The notes under the pieces are model-generated. The model did no database searches and had not been told where the DNA came from. It saw nothing but the letters and a program-made list of their open reading frames with translations. Position numbers and translations under genes: made by a program. A DNA stretch of 64,000 nt from Gracilibacillus lacisalsi DSM 19029 (lineage in GTDB: Bacteria > Bacillota > Bacilli > Bacillales > Amphibacillaceae), in NCBI RefSeq assembly GCF_000377765.1, contig NZ_KB898678.1, positions 1 to 64,000 on the forward strand, read 5' to 3'. This document shows, piece by piece, positions 54,343 through 63,106 of this stretch (the first letter of the stretch is position 1; every line of letters starts with the position of its first letter).

Positions 54343-55806
54343 ATGATGGTTATGAAATATCTTCAAAATATCGGTAGATCATTAATGTTACCGGTTGCCG
54401 TATTGCCAGCTGCTGCGATATTAATGGGGCTTGGTTATTGGATGGACCCGGAAGGTTGGGGGGAAGCAAATGTAATAGCAGCCTTTTTAATTAAAGCCGG
54501 TGAATCTATTGTTTCCGGTGAAAGTATGTCAATCTTATTTGCGGTAGGTATTGCTTTTGGGATGTCCAAAGACAAGGATGGATCTGCTGCATTGAGTGGA
54601 TTGGTAGCTTATTTAGTCGTTACGACCTTGTTATCAACGGAATCTGTGGCACTGTTACAAGGTGTAGATCCAGACAATGTTAATGCAGCTTTTGATAGTG
54701 TTGAAAATCAATTTATCGGAATTATCTCAGGTATTGTTGCTTCTATTATGTATAATCGATTTAGTCATGTAAAATTACCAGATGCTTTTGCGTTTTTCAG
54801 TGGTAAGCGTTTAGTGCCAATCATGACAGCGGTATCTAGCTTACTCATATCTGCCGTTCTCTTCTTCGTTTGGCCGGTTGTTTATTCTGGATTAGTTTCC
54901 TTTGGTAAGGCCATTCTAGATTTAGATGCTATCGGTGCAGGTTTATATGGCTTCTTTAACCGTTTATTAATACCGACTGGCCTTCATCACGCTTTAAACT
55001 CTGTTTTTTGGTTTGATGTTGCTGGTATTAATGATATTGCGAATTTTTGGTCTGGAGAAGGGGAAAAAGGTGTTACAGGTATGTACATGGCAGGCTTTTT
55101 CCCAGTTATGATGTTTGGTTTACCAGCAGCAGCGTTAGCAATGTATCATACAGCTAAAACAACAAGAAAGAAAACAGCCGCATCCTTACTTTTAGCAGCT
55201 GGTTTTGCTTCGTTCTTTACAGGTGTAACAGAACCGTTAGAATTTTCATTTATGTTCTTAGCTCCAGCATTATATGTAGTGCATGCCGCTTTAACAGGTA
55301 TTTCCATGGCTGTAGCAGCTGCCTTTGATTGGACAGCAGGTTTTGGATTTAGTGCTGGTTTTATTGATTTCTTTTTAAGTTCAAGATTACCATTAGCTAA
55401 CCAGCCATTAATGTTACTTGTTCAAGGTTTAGTCATTGGTGTTATTTATTATGTACTATTTCGCTTCTTAATCACGAAGTTTAATTTCAAAACACCAGGC
55501 CGTGAAGATGATGTAGAGCAGGTGGAAAATGCAAGTGAAGAATCTTCTGGTGATGATGATATAGCTACAATGGCAAAAGAAATTTATGCTGGACTAGGTG
55601 GAGATGACAATGTTGTCACACTAGATAACTGTGTGACACGATTAAGATTAGACGTTAAAGATATGGATGCCGTTGATCAGCAACGTATAAAAAATACTGG
55701 TGTACCCGGAATCAATATTGTAGGTAAAAATAGCATCCAAGTAATAGTTGGAACTCAAGTGCAATTTGTAGCAGATGAAATCAAAAAAATACGAAAACAA
55801 CATTAA
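54343..55806 (+). CDS. nagE: N-acetylglucosamine-specific PTS EIICB component
   Basis: A 487-residue PTS permease that imports and phosphorylates GlcNAc to GlcNAc-6-phosphate, the substrate of NagA. The EIIC domain (about 1-375, ten or so membrane segments, MLPVAVLPAAAILMGLGYW start, LLIPTGLHHALNSVFWFD, GVTEPLEFSFMFLAP) has the NagE rather than PtsG pattern. An acidic linker leads to EIIB (about 405-487) with phosphocysteine Cys430 in LDNCVTRLRLDV. No EIIA domain is fused; it is encoded separately upstream. Start ATG 54343 follows AGGAGG. Glucose as alternative substrate is less likely given the NagR-type operator. Confidence 0.88.
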   Translation: MMVMKYLQNIGRSLMLPVAVLPAAAILMGLGYWMDPEGWGEANVIAAFLIKAGESIVSGESMSILFAVGIAFGMSKDKDGSAALSGLVAYLVVTTLLSTESVALLQGVDPDNVNAAFDSVENQFIGIISGIVASIMYNRFSHVKLPDAFAFFSGKRLVPIMTAVSSLLISAVLFFVWPVVYSGLVSFGKAILDLDAIGAGLYGFFNRLLIPTGLHHALNSVFWFDVAGINDIANFWSGEGEKGVTGMYMAGFFPVMMFGLPAAALAMYHTAKTTRKKTAASLLLAAGFASFFTGVTEPLEFSFMFLAPALYVVHAALTGISMAVAAAFDWTAGFGFSAGFIDFFLSSRLPLANQPLMLLVQGLVIGVIYYVLFRFLITKFNFKTPGREDDVEQVENASEESSGDDDIATMAKEIYAGLGGDDNVVTLDNCVTRLRLDVKDMDAVDQQRIKNTGVPGINIVGKNSIQVIVGTQVQFVADEIKKIRKQH

Positions 55807-55815
55807 AATAACTGA

Positions 55816-55845
55816 GCATGGAGATTTGGTTCTCCATGCTTTTTT
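55816..55845 (+). terminator. Terminator after nagE
   Basis: GCATGGAGA (55816-55824) pairs with TCTCCATGC (55831-55839), followed by six T. Confidence 0.9.
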
Positions 55846-55847
55846 GC

Positions 55848-56000
55848 TTGGAAGGAAAGTATAAAATTGCGCAGATGTCTAGTTCGAGCGTCCAAATACT
55901 AGGCGACTTCAAGAATCGTCCTACGATAAGTCATCATCGGTTCGCAAGCGTATCTGGAATCTTACTTATCCTGACAAATCAATCAGCTTTCTTATCGATA
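55848..56000. repeat. Dispersed Bacillaceae repeat, copy 2 (shortened)
   Basis: It shares GAAAGTATAAAA, the TGTCTAG segment and GATAAGTCATCATCGGTTCG (55925-55944) with the copy at 52757-52935, but lacks its 3' half. The rest of the gap to 56112 holds no gene that I can see. Confidence 0.7.
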
Positions 56001-56112
56001 CTCGATTCATTTTTTGCCTTGTTCCCACATAGATATAGATATGGCAACTACTGAAACAATTACATCATGCTTGGAAGTATAAGCAAGGTTTACATTATTG
56101 GGAGGTTGTTCT

Positions 56113-58008
56113 ATGGATATCTTAAGAAGGGTGCAAGAATATCGTCAAACACAAGATGCCTTGAAATGGGAAGGTACATTTGCAGAGTATCTTGAATTGT
56201 TAAAAGAAAAACCATACCTTGCACAATCTGCTCATTCCCGTATCTACCAGATGATAAAAGATGAAGGGGTAGAAGAAGAAAATGGGGTGCGTAAATATAA
56301 CTTCTTCAGTCATGAATTATTTGGATTGGAAGAAGCGTTAGAGAAACTGGTTGAGGAATACTTTCATCCAGCTGCTAAAAGGCTAGATGTTAAAAAGCGG
56401 ATTTTATTATTAATGGGACCGGTTAGTGGCGGGAAATCGACTTTGGTCACATTATTAAAAAGAGGATTAGAGAAGTACACGTTGACAGATCGAGGTGCGG
56501 TGTATGCAATTAAAAATTGCCCCATGCATGAAAATCCGTTGCACCTGATACCACAGCATTTGAGAGCTGATTTTGAAAGAGAATATGGCATAAAAATTGA
56601 AGGAAGTTTATCTCCCTTAAATAGACTACGACTCGAGGAGGAATACGGTGGTAGAATTGAAGATGTTAAAATAGAGCGGATCTTTTTTTCAGAAGATAAC
56701 CGGGTCGGTATTGGTACATTTAGTCCGTCCGATCCGAAATCACAGGATATTGCGGACCTTACTGGATCAATTGATTTTTCCACGATTGCCACGTATGGAT
56801 CAGAGTCAGACCCTCGTGCATATCGCTTTGACGGAGAGTTGAATAAAGCTAACCGTGGATTGATGGAATTTCAGGAAATGCTCAAATGTGATGAGAAATT
56901 TCTCTGGCATTTACTTTCATTAACACAGGAAGGTAACTTTAAAGCAGGCCGATTTGCCTTGATCTCAGCAGATGAGATGATAGTAGCCCATACGAATGAA
57001 TCTGAGTATCGTTCTTTTATATCTAATAAAAAGAATGAGGCATTACACTCAAGAATGATTGTGATGCCGATTCCATATAACTTAAAATTAGATCAGGAAG
57101 AGCGAATATATCAAAAAATGATTGAAGAAAGTGATATCCAGGACGTCCACATTGCACCACACACTCTAAAAATAGCTGCGATGTTTACAATTCTTACACG
57201 ATTAAAAGAGTCGAAGCAAAGCAATGTCAGTATGTTGAAAAAGATGTATTTATATAATGATCAAGATGTTGAAGGATTTAGCGATCAAGATGTGAATGCA
57301 ATGAAAAAGGAATATCCTGATGAAGGCATGACTGGAATTGATCCTCGTTATGTCATCAATCGCATCTCATCGACGATTATCCGTAAAGAAATGCAGGCAA
57401 TCAATGCGCTTGATGTATTGCGATCATTGAAAGATGGCTTGGATGATCATCCTTCGATTACGAAAGAACAAAAAGAAGATTATTTGGACTTTATTTCGAT
57501 TGCCCGTAAAGAATATGATGAACTGGCGAAAAAAGAAGTACAGAAAGCATTCGTTTATTCCTATGAAGAATCTGCCAAAACGCTGATGGACAATTATTTA
57601 GATAATGTGGAAGCATTCTGTAATAAAGCAAAATTACAGGATCCACTAACAGGAGAAGAAATGCATCCTGATGAAAAATTAATGCGCTCGATTGAAGAAC
57701 AAATCGGTATATCTGAAAATGCCAAAAAAGCATTTCGCGAAGAAATCCTAATCCGAATTTCAGCTTATGCACGCAAAGGCAAAAAGTTTGATTATCAATC
57801 ACATGAACGCCTGCGCGAAGCGATTCAAAAGAAATTATTTGCTGACTTGAAGGACGTAGTAAAAATCACCACTTCCACGAAAACACCAGATGAGCAGCAG
57901 TTAAAGAAAATGAATGAAGTAGTGGCAACTTTAGTGGAAGAGTATGGCTATAATACACAATCTGCTAATGATCTGTTACGTTATGTCGGTAGCTTGTTAA
58001 ATCGATAA
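56113..58008 (+). CDS. prkA: Serine protein kinase PrkA
   Basis: A 631-residue AAA+/kinase protein, the same length as B. subtilis PrkA, which is expressed in sporulation and affects SigK-dependent events, with reported kinase and protease-like activity. It begins MDILRRVQEYRQTQDALKWEGTF (by segments) and has the Walker A loop GPVSGGKST at 102-110, LTGSIDFSTI, and the C-terminal PrkA domain with hinge EEYGYNTQSANDLLRYVGSLL. Start ATG 56113 lies seven bases after GGGAGG; a TTG at 56098 lies before that site. It stands alone, with a terminator downstream. It supports a spore-forming Bacillaceae host. Confidence 0.95.
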   Translation: MDILRRVQEYRQTQDALKWEGTFAEYLELLKEKPYLAQSAHSRIYQMIKDEGVEEENGVRKYNFFSHELFGLEEALEKLVEEYFHPAAKRLDVKKRILLLMGPVSGGKSTLVTLLKRGLEKYTLTDRGAVYAIKNCPMHENPLHLIPQHLRADFEREYGIKIEGSLSPLNRLRLEEEYGGRIEDVKIERIFFSEDNRVGIGTFSPSDPKSQDIADLTGSIDFSTIATYGSESDPRAYRFDGELNKANRGLMEFQEMLKCDEKFLWHLLSLTQEGNFKAGRFALISADEMIVAHTNESEYRSFISNKKNEALHSRMIVMPIPYNLKLDQEERIYQKMIEESDIQDVHIAPHTLKIAAMFTILTRLKESKQSNVSMLKKMYLYNDQDVEGFSDQDVNAMKKEYPDEGMTGIDPRYVINRISSTIIRKEMQAINALDVLRSLKDGLDDHPSITKEQKEDYLDFISIARKEYDELAKKEVQKAFVYSYEESAKTLMDNYLDNVEAFCNKAKLQDPLTGEEMHPDEKLMRSIEEQIGISENAKKAFREEILIRISAYARKGKKFDYQSHERLREAIQKKLFADLKDVVKITTSTKTPDEQQLKKMNEVVATLVEEYGYNTQSANDLLRYVGSLLNR

Positions 58009-58011
58009 TAA

Positions 58012-58044
58012 GAAAATGACCTCCTTTGTCCGGAGGTCATTTTT
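58012..58044. terminator. Terminator after prkA
   Basis: AAAATGACCTCC pairs perfectly with GGAGGTCATTTT around TTTGTCC. A and T tracts on both sides let it act in both directions. Confidence 0.9.
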
Positions 58045-58058
58045 GTGTGTGCATTTTA

Positions 58059-58142
58059 AAAAGTGTCCAATATATCACTAGAAGTCTCCAATAAATGATC
58101 GAAAGTGTCCAATAAACAGTAAAAAGTGTCCAATAAATTCAC
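58059..58142. repeat. Four tandem 21-bp repeats
   Basis: Four units of the form AAAAGTGTCCAATAAAnnnnn begin at 58059, 58080, 58101 and 58122. The last reaches the panF stop codon. The core AAAGTGTCCA is shared with the 51-bp array at 4393-4697. Confidence 0.85.
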
Positions 58143-59566
58143 AGCACTTTGTTTCTCAAGCTTAAACTAGCTCCAACATAGGCAATCAGTGATATCGCTA
58201 TCGATGAGACAACCGAATGCATGCCGAACGGTTCTGGATAAAAGGCTTGAAACAAAATGTACGAGCTGAAGCCTGTAATAATCGCTGCAATTGCGCCATA
58301 TTTGTTTCCTTTTTTCCAATAGATCCCCATTACAACCGGCCAAATAAATGCAGCTTCCAACCCGCCAATAGTATATAAATTCAGCCAAATGATTAAATCA
58401 GGTGGATTAATCGCAATTAAGTATACAATCAACCCTAAAATAGCGGTTATGGTCATGCTTAATGTACGAACTTTTTTCTTAGAGGCTGTTGGCTGTATGT
58501 AATTAAGATAGACGTCTTTAACAATGGTTGAGCTGACTAATAATAGCAAGGAGTCAACTGTCGACATGATGGCTGCGAGTGGTGCTGCTAATACTATTCC
58601 TGCCAACCAAGCTGGTAATACTTCTAAAGCAATTAACGGGATGACTGTATCAGCTACTTCAACACCTGGCAAAATCGGACGAGCAAATACTCCGATTAAA
58701 TGCATGTTTAACATAATAACACCGACGACAATAGTACCAATGATTAGTGCACGATGAAATGATTTCGTGTTTTTATAGGACATCGCTCGAACCACAATTT
58801 GCGGTAACGCTACAATCCCAACACCAACCAATATCCAAAAAGAGGATACGTACTGTGGTGATAAGCTTCCATCTGCCCCGTATGGTGTAATTAGATTAGG
58901 ATTCTCAGCACGAAGGTCAGCCATGATCGAAGAAATACCGCCTCCTGCTATAATGATCGATGCCAGTAAGATGACAGTTCCGATAATCATAATCGTTCCT
59001 TGAATGGAATCCGTCAAAGTTACTGCACGAAACCCACCGAAAGTAACATAAATAAGTACAGTTAATACAAAAATAAGTAATGCAGAATGATAGGATAACC
59101 CAGTAATAGACTCGATTAACCGACCACCGCCAATCCATTGAGCGGCCATGGCAGAAAATAAAAAGACAATAATACTGAATGAAGACAATAATACAACCCA
59201 TTTGGATTGATATCTTTCTTTAAGGAAGTCTACCATCGTGATCGCTTTAAATTTTTTTGCGGTGATTGCAAATCTTTTTCCGAGAATCATTAAGGTGAAA
59301 TAACCTGTGGAGACCTGGATAACAGATAATAATACCCAACCTAACCCCTCATTGTAGGCTACCCCGGGCCCACCGATAAAACTGCTGGCACTTCCATATG
59401 TTGCAGTCATTGTCATCGCTAAGACAAATCCGCCTAAGCTGCGTCCGCCTAAATAATAATCTTCCATAAAGGAAGCACTTGTATTGGTCGTTCTGCTCGC
59501 CAATAAACCAATTAAAAAAATAACGGCAACGGAACTGAATAATGTAATAGATGCTACTAAATTCAT
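58139..59566 (-). CDS. panF: Sodium/pantothenate symporter PanF
   Basis: A 475-residue sodium:solute symporter with about 12-13 membrane spans. The early motif FMEDYYLGGRSLGGFVLAMTMTATYGSASSF (by segments), the sodium-site region GGFRAVTLTDSIQG and DSLLLLVSSTIVKDVY agree with PanF, which takes up pantothenate for coenzyme A synthesis. The start ATG overlaps the end of the upstream yhdT-type gene by four bases, the usual yhdT-panF pairing. The 21-bp repeats lie at its 3' end. Confidence 0.92.
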   Translation of the reverse strand: MNLVASITLFSSVAVIFLIGLLASRTTNTSASFMEDYYLGGRSLGGFVLAMTMTATYGSASSFIGGPGVAYNEGLGWVLLSVIQVSTGYFTLMILGKRFAITAKKFKAITMVDFLKERYQSKWVVLLSSFSIIVFLFSAMAAQWIGGGRLIESITGLSYHSALLIFVLTVLIYVTFGGFRAVTLTDSIQGTIMIIGTVILLASIIIAGGGISSIMADLRAENPNLITPYGADGSLSPQYVSSFWILVGVGIVALPQIVVRAMSYKNTKSFHRALIIGTIVVGVIMLNMHLIGVFARPILPGVEVADTVIPLIALEVLPAWLAGIVLAAPLAAIMSTVDSLLLLVSSTIVKDVYLNYIQPTASKKKVRTLSMTITAILGLIVYLIAINPPDLIIWLNLYTIGGLEAAFIWPVVMGIYWKKGNKYGAIAAIITGFSSYILFQAFYPEPFGMHSVVSSIAISLIAYVGASLSLRNKVL

Positions 59567-59838
59567 GATTGTTCGAACTCCTCATCATCAAAAGGTAAAT
59601 CAGTGAAAAAGAATTTCACGATAATAAATACAAGCATGGACATAATGATAATACCTGCAATACAGCTATAGAAAAACCATGCGGGAAATCCTAAAATATA
59701 TTGATACTCAGCAGGATCTTTTTTTCCTAAGCCATATGCAAAAGCAAACCACCAGATAAAGTGAAACACTACTAAAAAGACACCGATGAGTGCTTCGCGA
59801 TTGGCTATTTGAATAGGATTTTTATCTAATTCTTTCAT
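59563..59838 (-). CDS. yhdT: YhdT-family small membrane protein (DUF997)
   Basis: A 91-residue protein with two membrane spans (about 17-38 and 52-77) and an acidic tail FFFTDLPFDDEEFEQS. YhdT/DUF997 proteins are encoded next to panF in many bacteria and may assist the symporter, but no function is proven. It starts at ATG 59838 behind a GAGGAAAA ribosome site and overlaps panF by four bases, so the two are translationally coupled. Confidence 0.9.
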   Translation of the reverse strand: MKELDKNPIQIANREALIGVFLVVFHFIWWFAFAYGLGKKDPAEYQYILGFPAWFFYSCIAGIIIMSMLVFIIVKFFFTDLPFDDEEFEQS

Positions 59839-60155
59839 TTATTATTTTCCTCCTCAATCAAATTCCTACCTTAAAAGTAAATCATATCAGAGCGTTGGTG
59901 ACAACTGCATGGCTTGTATTAATGCAGTTAGCTTCTTTAAAAATAACTTTTAATAATGGCCCATTATTCCGTTTAAAATAGTACAAAAGTGTGAAGTTAT
60001 TTCCCCTTTTTGTAAGCATTCTCATAAACGATCATAATGTACCTTTTAACGCATAAAAACTAGCTTTTTTAAGCTTTTTTTATACTTATTAAACTTTTCC
60101 AAAAAATCGTAACTTATATGTTGTTTCCCTAGGTAAAATAGGTTATATTTATTGA

Positions 60156-60176
60156 TGTAATGTTTTACTCATTACA
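60156..60176. promoter_or_regulatory. Inverted repeat upstream of odhA
   Basis: TGTAATG and CATTACA flank seven bases, 60 bases before the odhA start. It could be an operator or overlap the promoter. Nothing else distinct is seen in the 397-base AT-rich gap 59839-60235. Confidence 0.4.
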
Positions 60177-60235
60177 ACATTTGGATGGGAGTTTAGTTTA
60201 GCAGGAGAAAGTGACTTCTAATGGGGGTATAAGAC

Positions 60236-63106
60236 GTGACACAGCAGGAATCCAGTGAGAGATTCTGGAAAAAATTTTACGGTCCTAATATGGGCTATGT
60301 ACAAGAGCAGTATGAACTTTATTTGGAAAACAAAGACTCTGTCGATTCATCCCTGAAAGAAATGTTTGATCAGTACGGAGCTCCAAAAGAATTAATTGAA
60401 GGACAGCAAGCAGAGGTAGCAAGCAGTAAAGGCTTATCATCTGATATAAGTGCGAAACAATTAACCTCAGCAATTAAGCTTGTTGAGGCTATTCGTCGTT
60501 ATGGTCATTTGAAAGCTGAGATTTACCCTGTTGGATCAGGTATAGCAAGTGATACTACACTTGTTGATCCAAGCTATTACAATCTAAGTAAAGACGTTTT
60601 GGAAGCGATTCCGGCTGAATGGGTTTGGGATGCCACTGTTCAAGGGGTGAACAATGCGCAGGATGTTGTTGATTATTTGTTAGCTCAATATGCAGGAACG
60701 ATTTCATTTGAGTACGATCATGTAAACAATGACGAAGAGCGCTTGTGGTTCCAAGAGAACATTGAGTCTGGTAAGTATCGTTTTCCATTCTCAGAGAAGG
60801 AGAAAAAAGAACTACTTGGAAAGATCGTTGATGTGGAAGGTTTTGAAAATTTCTTAGCGAAAACTTTTGTCGCACAGAAACGTTTTTCGATCGAAGGCTT
60901 GGAAATGATGGTTCCTATTTTAGATCGAATCGTTCAAAATTCCTTTTATGATGAAACAGAAGAGATTCTAATGGGGATGGCTCACCGTGGTAGATTAAGT
61001 GTACTGACACATATTTTAGGTAAGCCATTTGATAAGCTATTTTCTGAATTTCATCCGTCAGCAGATAAGGAATTAGTGCCATCTTCACCGGGTTCAAGAG
61101 CGATTACGTATGGATGGACTGGTGATGTGAAATATCACTTTGGCGCAAAACGCGATGTCGGGGAAGAGAAACCATCACCAACTAAGATTACATTAGCACA
61201 TAACCCTTCACATTTGGAGTTTGTTAACCCAGTTGTAGAAGGTTTTACAAGAGCAGCACAAGATTTTCGTTTCCAAAAAGGTAGTCCCGAGCAAAATGTC
61301 AATAAAGCATTTAGTATTTTGATTCATGGTGATGCGGCATTTATTGGTGAAGGTGTAGTAGCAGAAACCTTTAACCTGAGTGCATTAGATGGCTACCGAA
61401 CAGGTGGAACATTGCATATCATTGCGAATAACTTAGTAGGTTTTACAACGGGGCAACGCCAAGGTCGTTCCACTAGGTATGCAAGTGACTTAGCGAAAGG
61501 TTTTGAAGTACCTATTATCCATGTCAATGCAGATGATCCGGAAGCTTGTATTTCAGCAGCAACATTAGCGTATGATTACCGTAAAAAGTTTCAAAAAGAT
61601 GTGTTAATTGATTTAGTCGGTTATAGACGCTATGGTCACAATGAAATGGACGAACCACGTGCTACACAACCGAAATTGTATCAATCAATTGACCAACACC
61701 CAACTTGTGCCAATGTTTATGCTAAACGACTACAAGAAGAAGGAATTTTAGCAGAAAATACTTTTGAAGAAATGAAAGAAGCTGTTTTTAATAAATTACA
61801 AGGCATTTATGATGATATGACGGAAAGTGTTAATGAAAATCCAGAAGCATTGCCAGTACCACAAGCGTTGCAGAATGGGTTGAGTGACATTGAAACGTCG
61901 GTGCCAAAGGATTTACTGCTTTCACTTAATAAAGGTCTATTAAAACGACCAGAAGGTTTCCAATCCTTTAAGAAGCTCGAAAAAATATTATCTAAGCGTC
62001 ATCATACATTCGAAAAAGATGAAAAAGCTGATTGGGCAGTAGCAGAAGCTTTAGCCTATGCTTCGATTTTACAAGACGGTATTCCAATTCGTATTACAGG
62101 ACAGGATTCAGAACGTGGAACATTTGCACACCGCCATTTAATGTTACATGATGTGGATTCAAGTGATACGTATTGCCCAATGCATGGACTGGATGAAGCA
62201 AAAGCGACATTCGACATTCACAACAGTCCATTGTCAGAAGCTGCGGTACTAGGATTTGAATACGGTTATAGTGTAAAAGCACCAAAAACATTAGTTATTT
62301 GGGAAGCACAATTTGGAGACTTTGCCAATGCAGGTCAGGTAATTTTTGATCAATTTATCTCATCTGGTCGTGCGAAGTGGGATGAACGTTCTAATATGGT
62401 GATGTTATTACCGCATGGTTATGAAGGCCAAGGACCAGAACACTCTAGTGCAAGAGCAGAACGGTTCTTAACGATGGCAGCGGAAAATAACTGGATTGTC
62501 GCTAATGTTACAACCAGTGCACAATTCTTCCATCTGTTAAGACGTCAAGCTGCTTTAGTGGACAGTGAAGCAGCGCGTCCTTTAGTTGTTTTAACACCTA
62601 AGAGCTTGTTACGCAGTCCGCGAGTAGTGTCAACAATAGAGGAGTTTACGAATGGTAAATTCCAATCATTAATACCTCAGCCAGGCTTAGAGTTAACATC
62701 AAAAAAAGCTAAGCGATTATTAATTGGTACAGGGAAAGTTATGGTAGACATTCAAGAAAAAATGAGTGAAAGCCTAGAGAAATATGAAGATATTCATGTT
62801 GTTCGTTTAGAGCAAATCTATCCATTTCCTGAAAAGAAAATTCAAGAGGTCATTGATGGTTGTCCTAAATTGCAAGAAGTGGTTTGGGTACAAGAAGAAC
62901 CACGTAATATGGGGGCATGGAATTTTGTAAAGGAATTGCTTTACAGAATGCTTGAGAATACAAAATTAGAATTACACTATGTTGGACGTACTGAACGTTC
63001 GTCACCATCCGTAGGTGATCCACACATACACAAAACAGAACAAAGACGCATAGTACAAAAAGCATTAGAGCTGTCTGAAGGAGGAGAAACCAATGAAGGA
63101 AATTAA
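60236..63106 (+). CDS. odhA: 2-oxoglutarate dehydrogenase E1 component OdhA
   Basis: The thiamine-diphosphate E1 subunit of the 2-oxoglutarate dehydrogenase complex of the TCA cycle, 956 residues (B. subtilis OdhA is about 944). Features include the N-terminal FGPNMGYVQEQYELYL-like segment, FSIEGLEMMVPILDRI, GMAHRGRLSVL, HLEFVNPVVEG, the TPP/Mg loop IHVNADDPEACISA with VDLVGYRRYGHNEMDEP, and the transketolase-like C-half with RGTFAHRH and ILLPHGYEGQGPEHSSAR-type motifs. Start is GTG 60236. Its end overlaps odhB by 14 bases. Confidence 0.96.
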   Translation: MTQQESSERFWKKFYGPNMGYVQEQYELYLENKDSVDSSLKEMFDQYGAPKELIEGQQAEVASSKGLSSDISAKQLTSAIKLVEAIRRYGHLKAEIYPVGSGIASDTTLVDPSYYNLSKDVLEAIPAEWVWDATVQGVNNAQDVVDYLLAQYAGTISFEYDHVNNDEERLWFQENIESGKYRFPFSEKEKKELLGKIVDVEGFENFLAKTFVAQKRFSIEGLEMMVPILDRIVQNSFYDETEEILMGMAHRGRLSVLTHILGKPFDKLFSEFHPSADKELVPSSPGSRAITYGWTGDVKYHFGAKRDVGEEKPSPTKITLAHNPSHLEFVNPVVEGFTRAAQDFRFQKGSPEQNVNKAFSILIHGDAAFIGEGVVAETFNLSALDGYRTGGTLHIIANNLVGFTTGQRQGRSTRYASDLAKGFEVPIIHVNADDPEACISAATLAYDYRKKFQKDVLIDLVGYRRYGHNEMDEPRATQPKLYQSIDQHPTCANVYAKRLQEEGILAENTFEEMKEAVFNKLQGIYDDMTESVNENPEALPVPQALQNGLSDIETSVPKDLLLSLNKGLLKRPEGFQSFKKLEKILSKRHHTFEKDEKADWAVAEALAYASILQDGIPIRITGQDSERGTFAHRHLMLHDVDSSDTYCPMHGLDEAKATFDIHNSPLSEAAVLGFEYGYSVKAPKTLVIWEAQFGDFANAGQVIFDQFISSGRAKWDERSNMVMLLPHGYEGQGPEHSSARAERFLTMAAENNWIVANVTTSAQFFHLLRRQAALVDSEAARPLVVLTPKSLLRSPRVVSTIEEFTNGKFQSLIPQPGLELTSKKAKRLLIGTGKVMVDIQEKMSESLEKYEDIHVVRLEQIYPFPEKKIQEVIDGCPKLQEVVWVQEEPRNMGAWNFVKELLYRMLENTKLELHYVGRTERSSPSVGDPHIHKTEQRRIVQKALELSEGGETNEGN

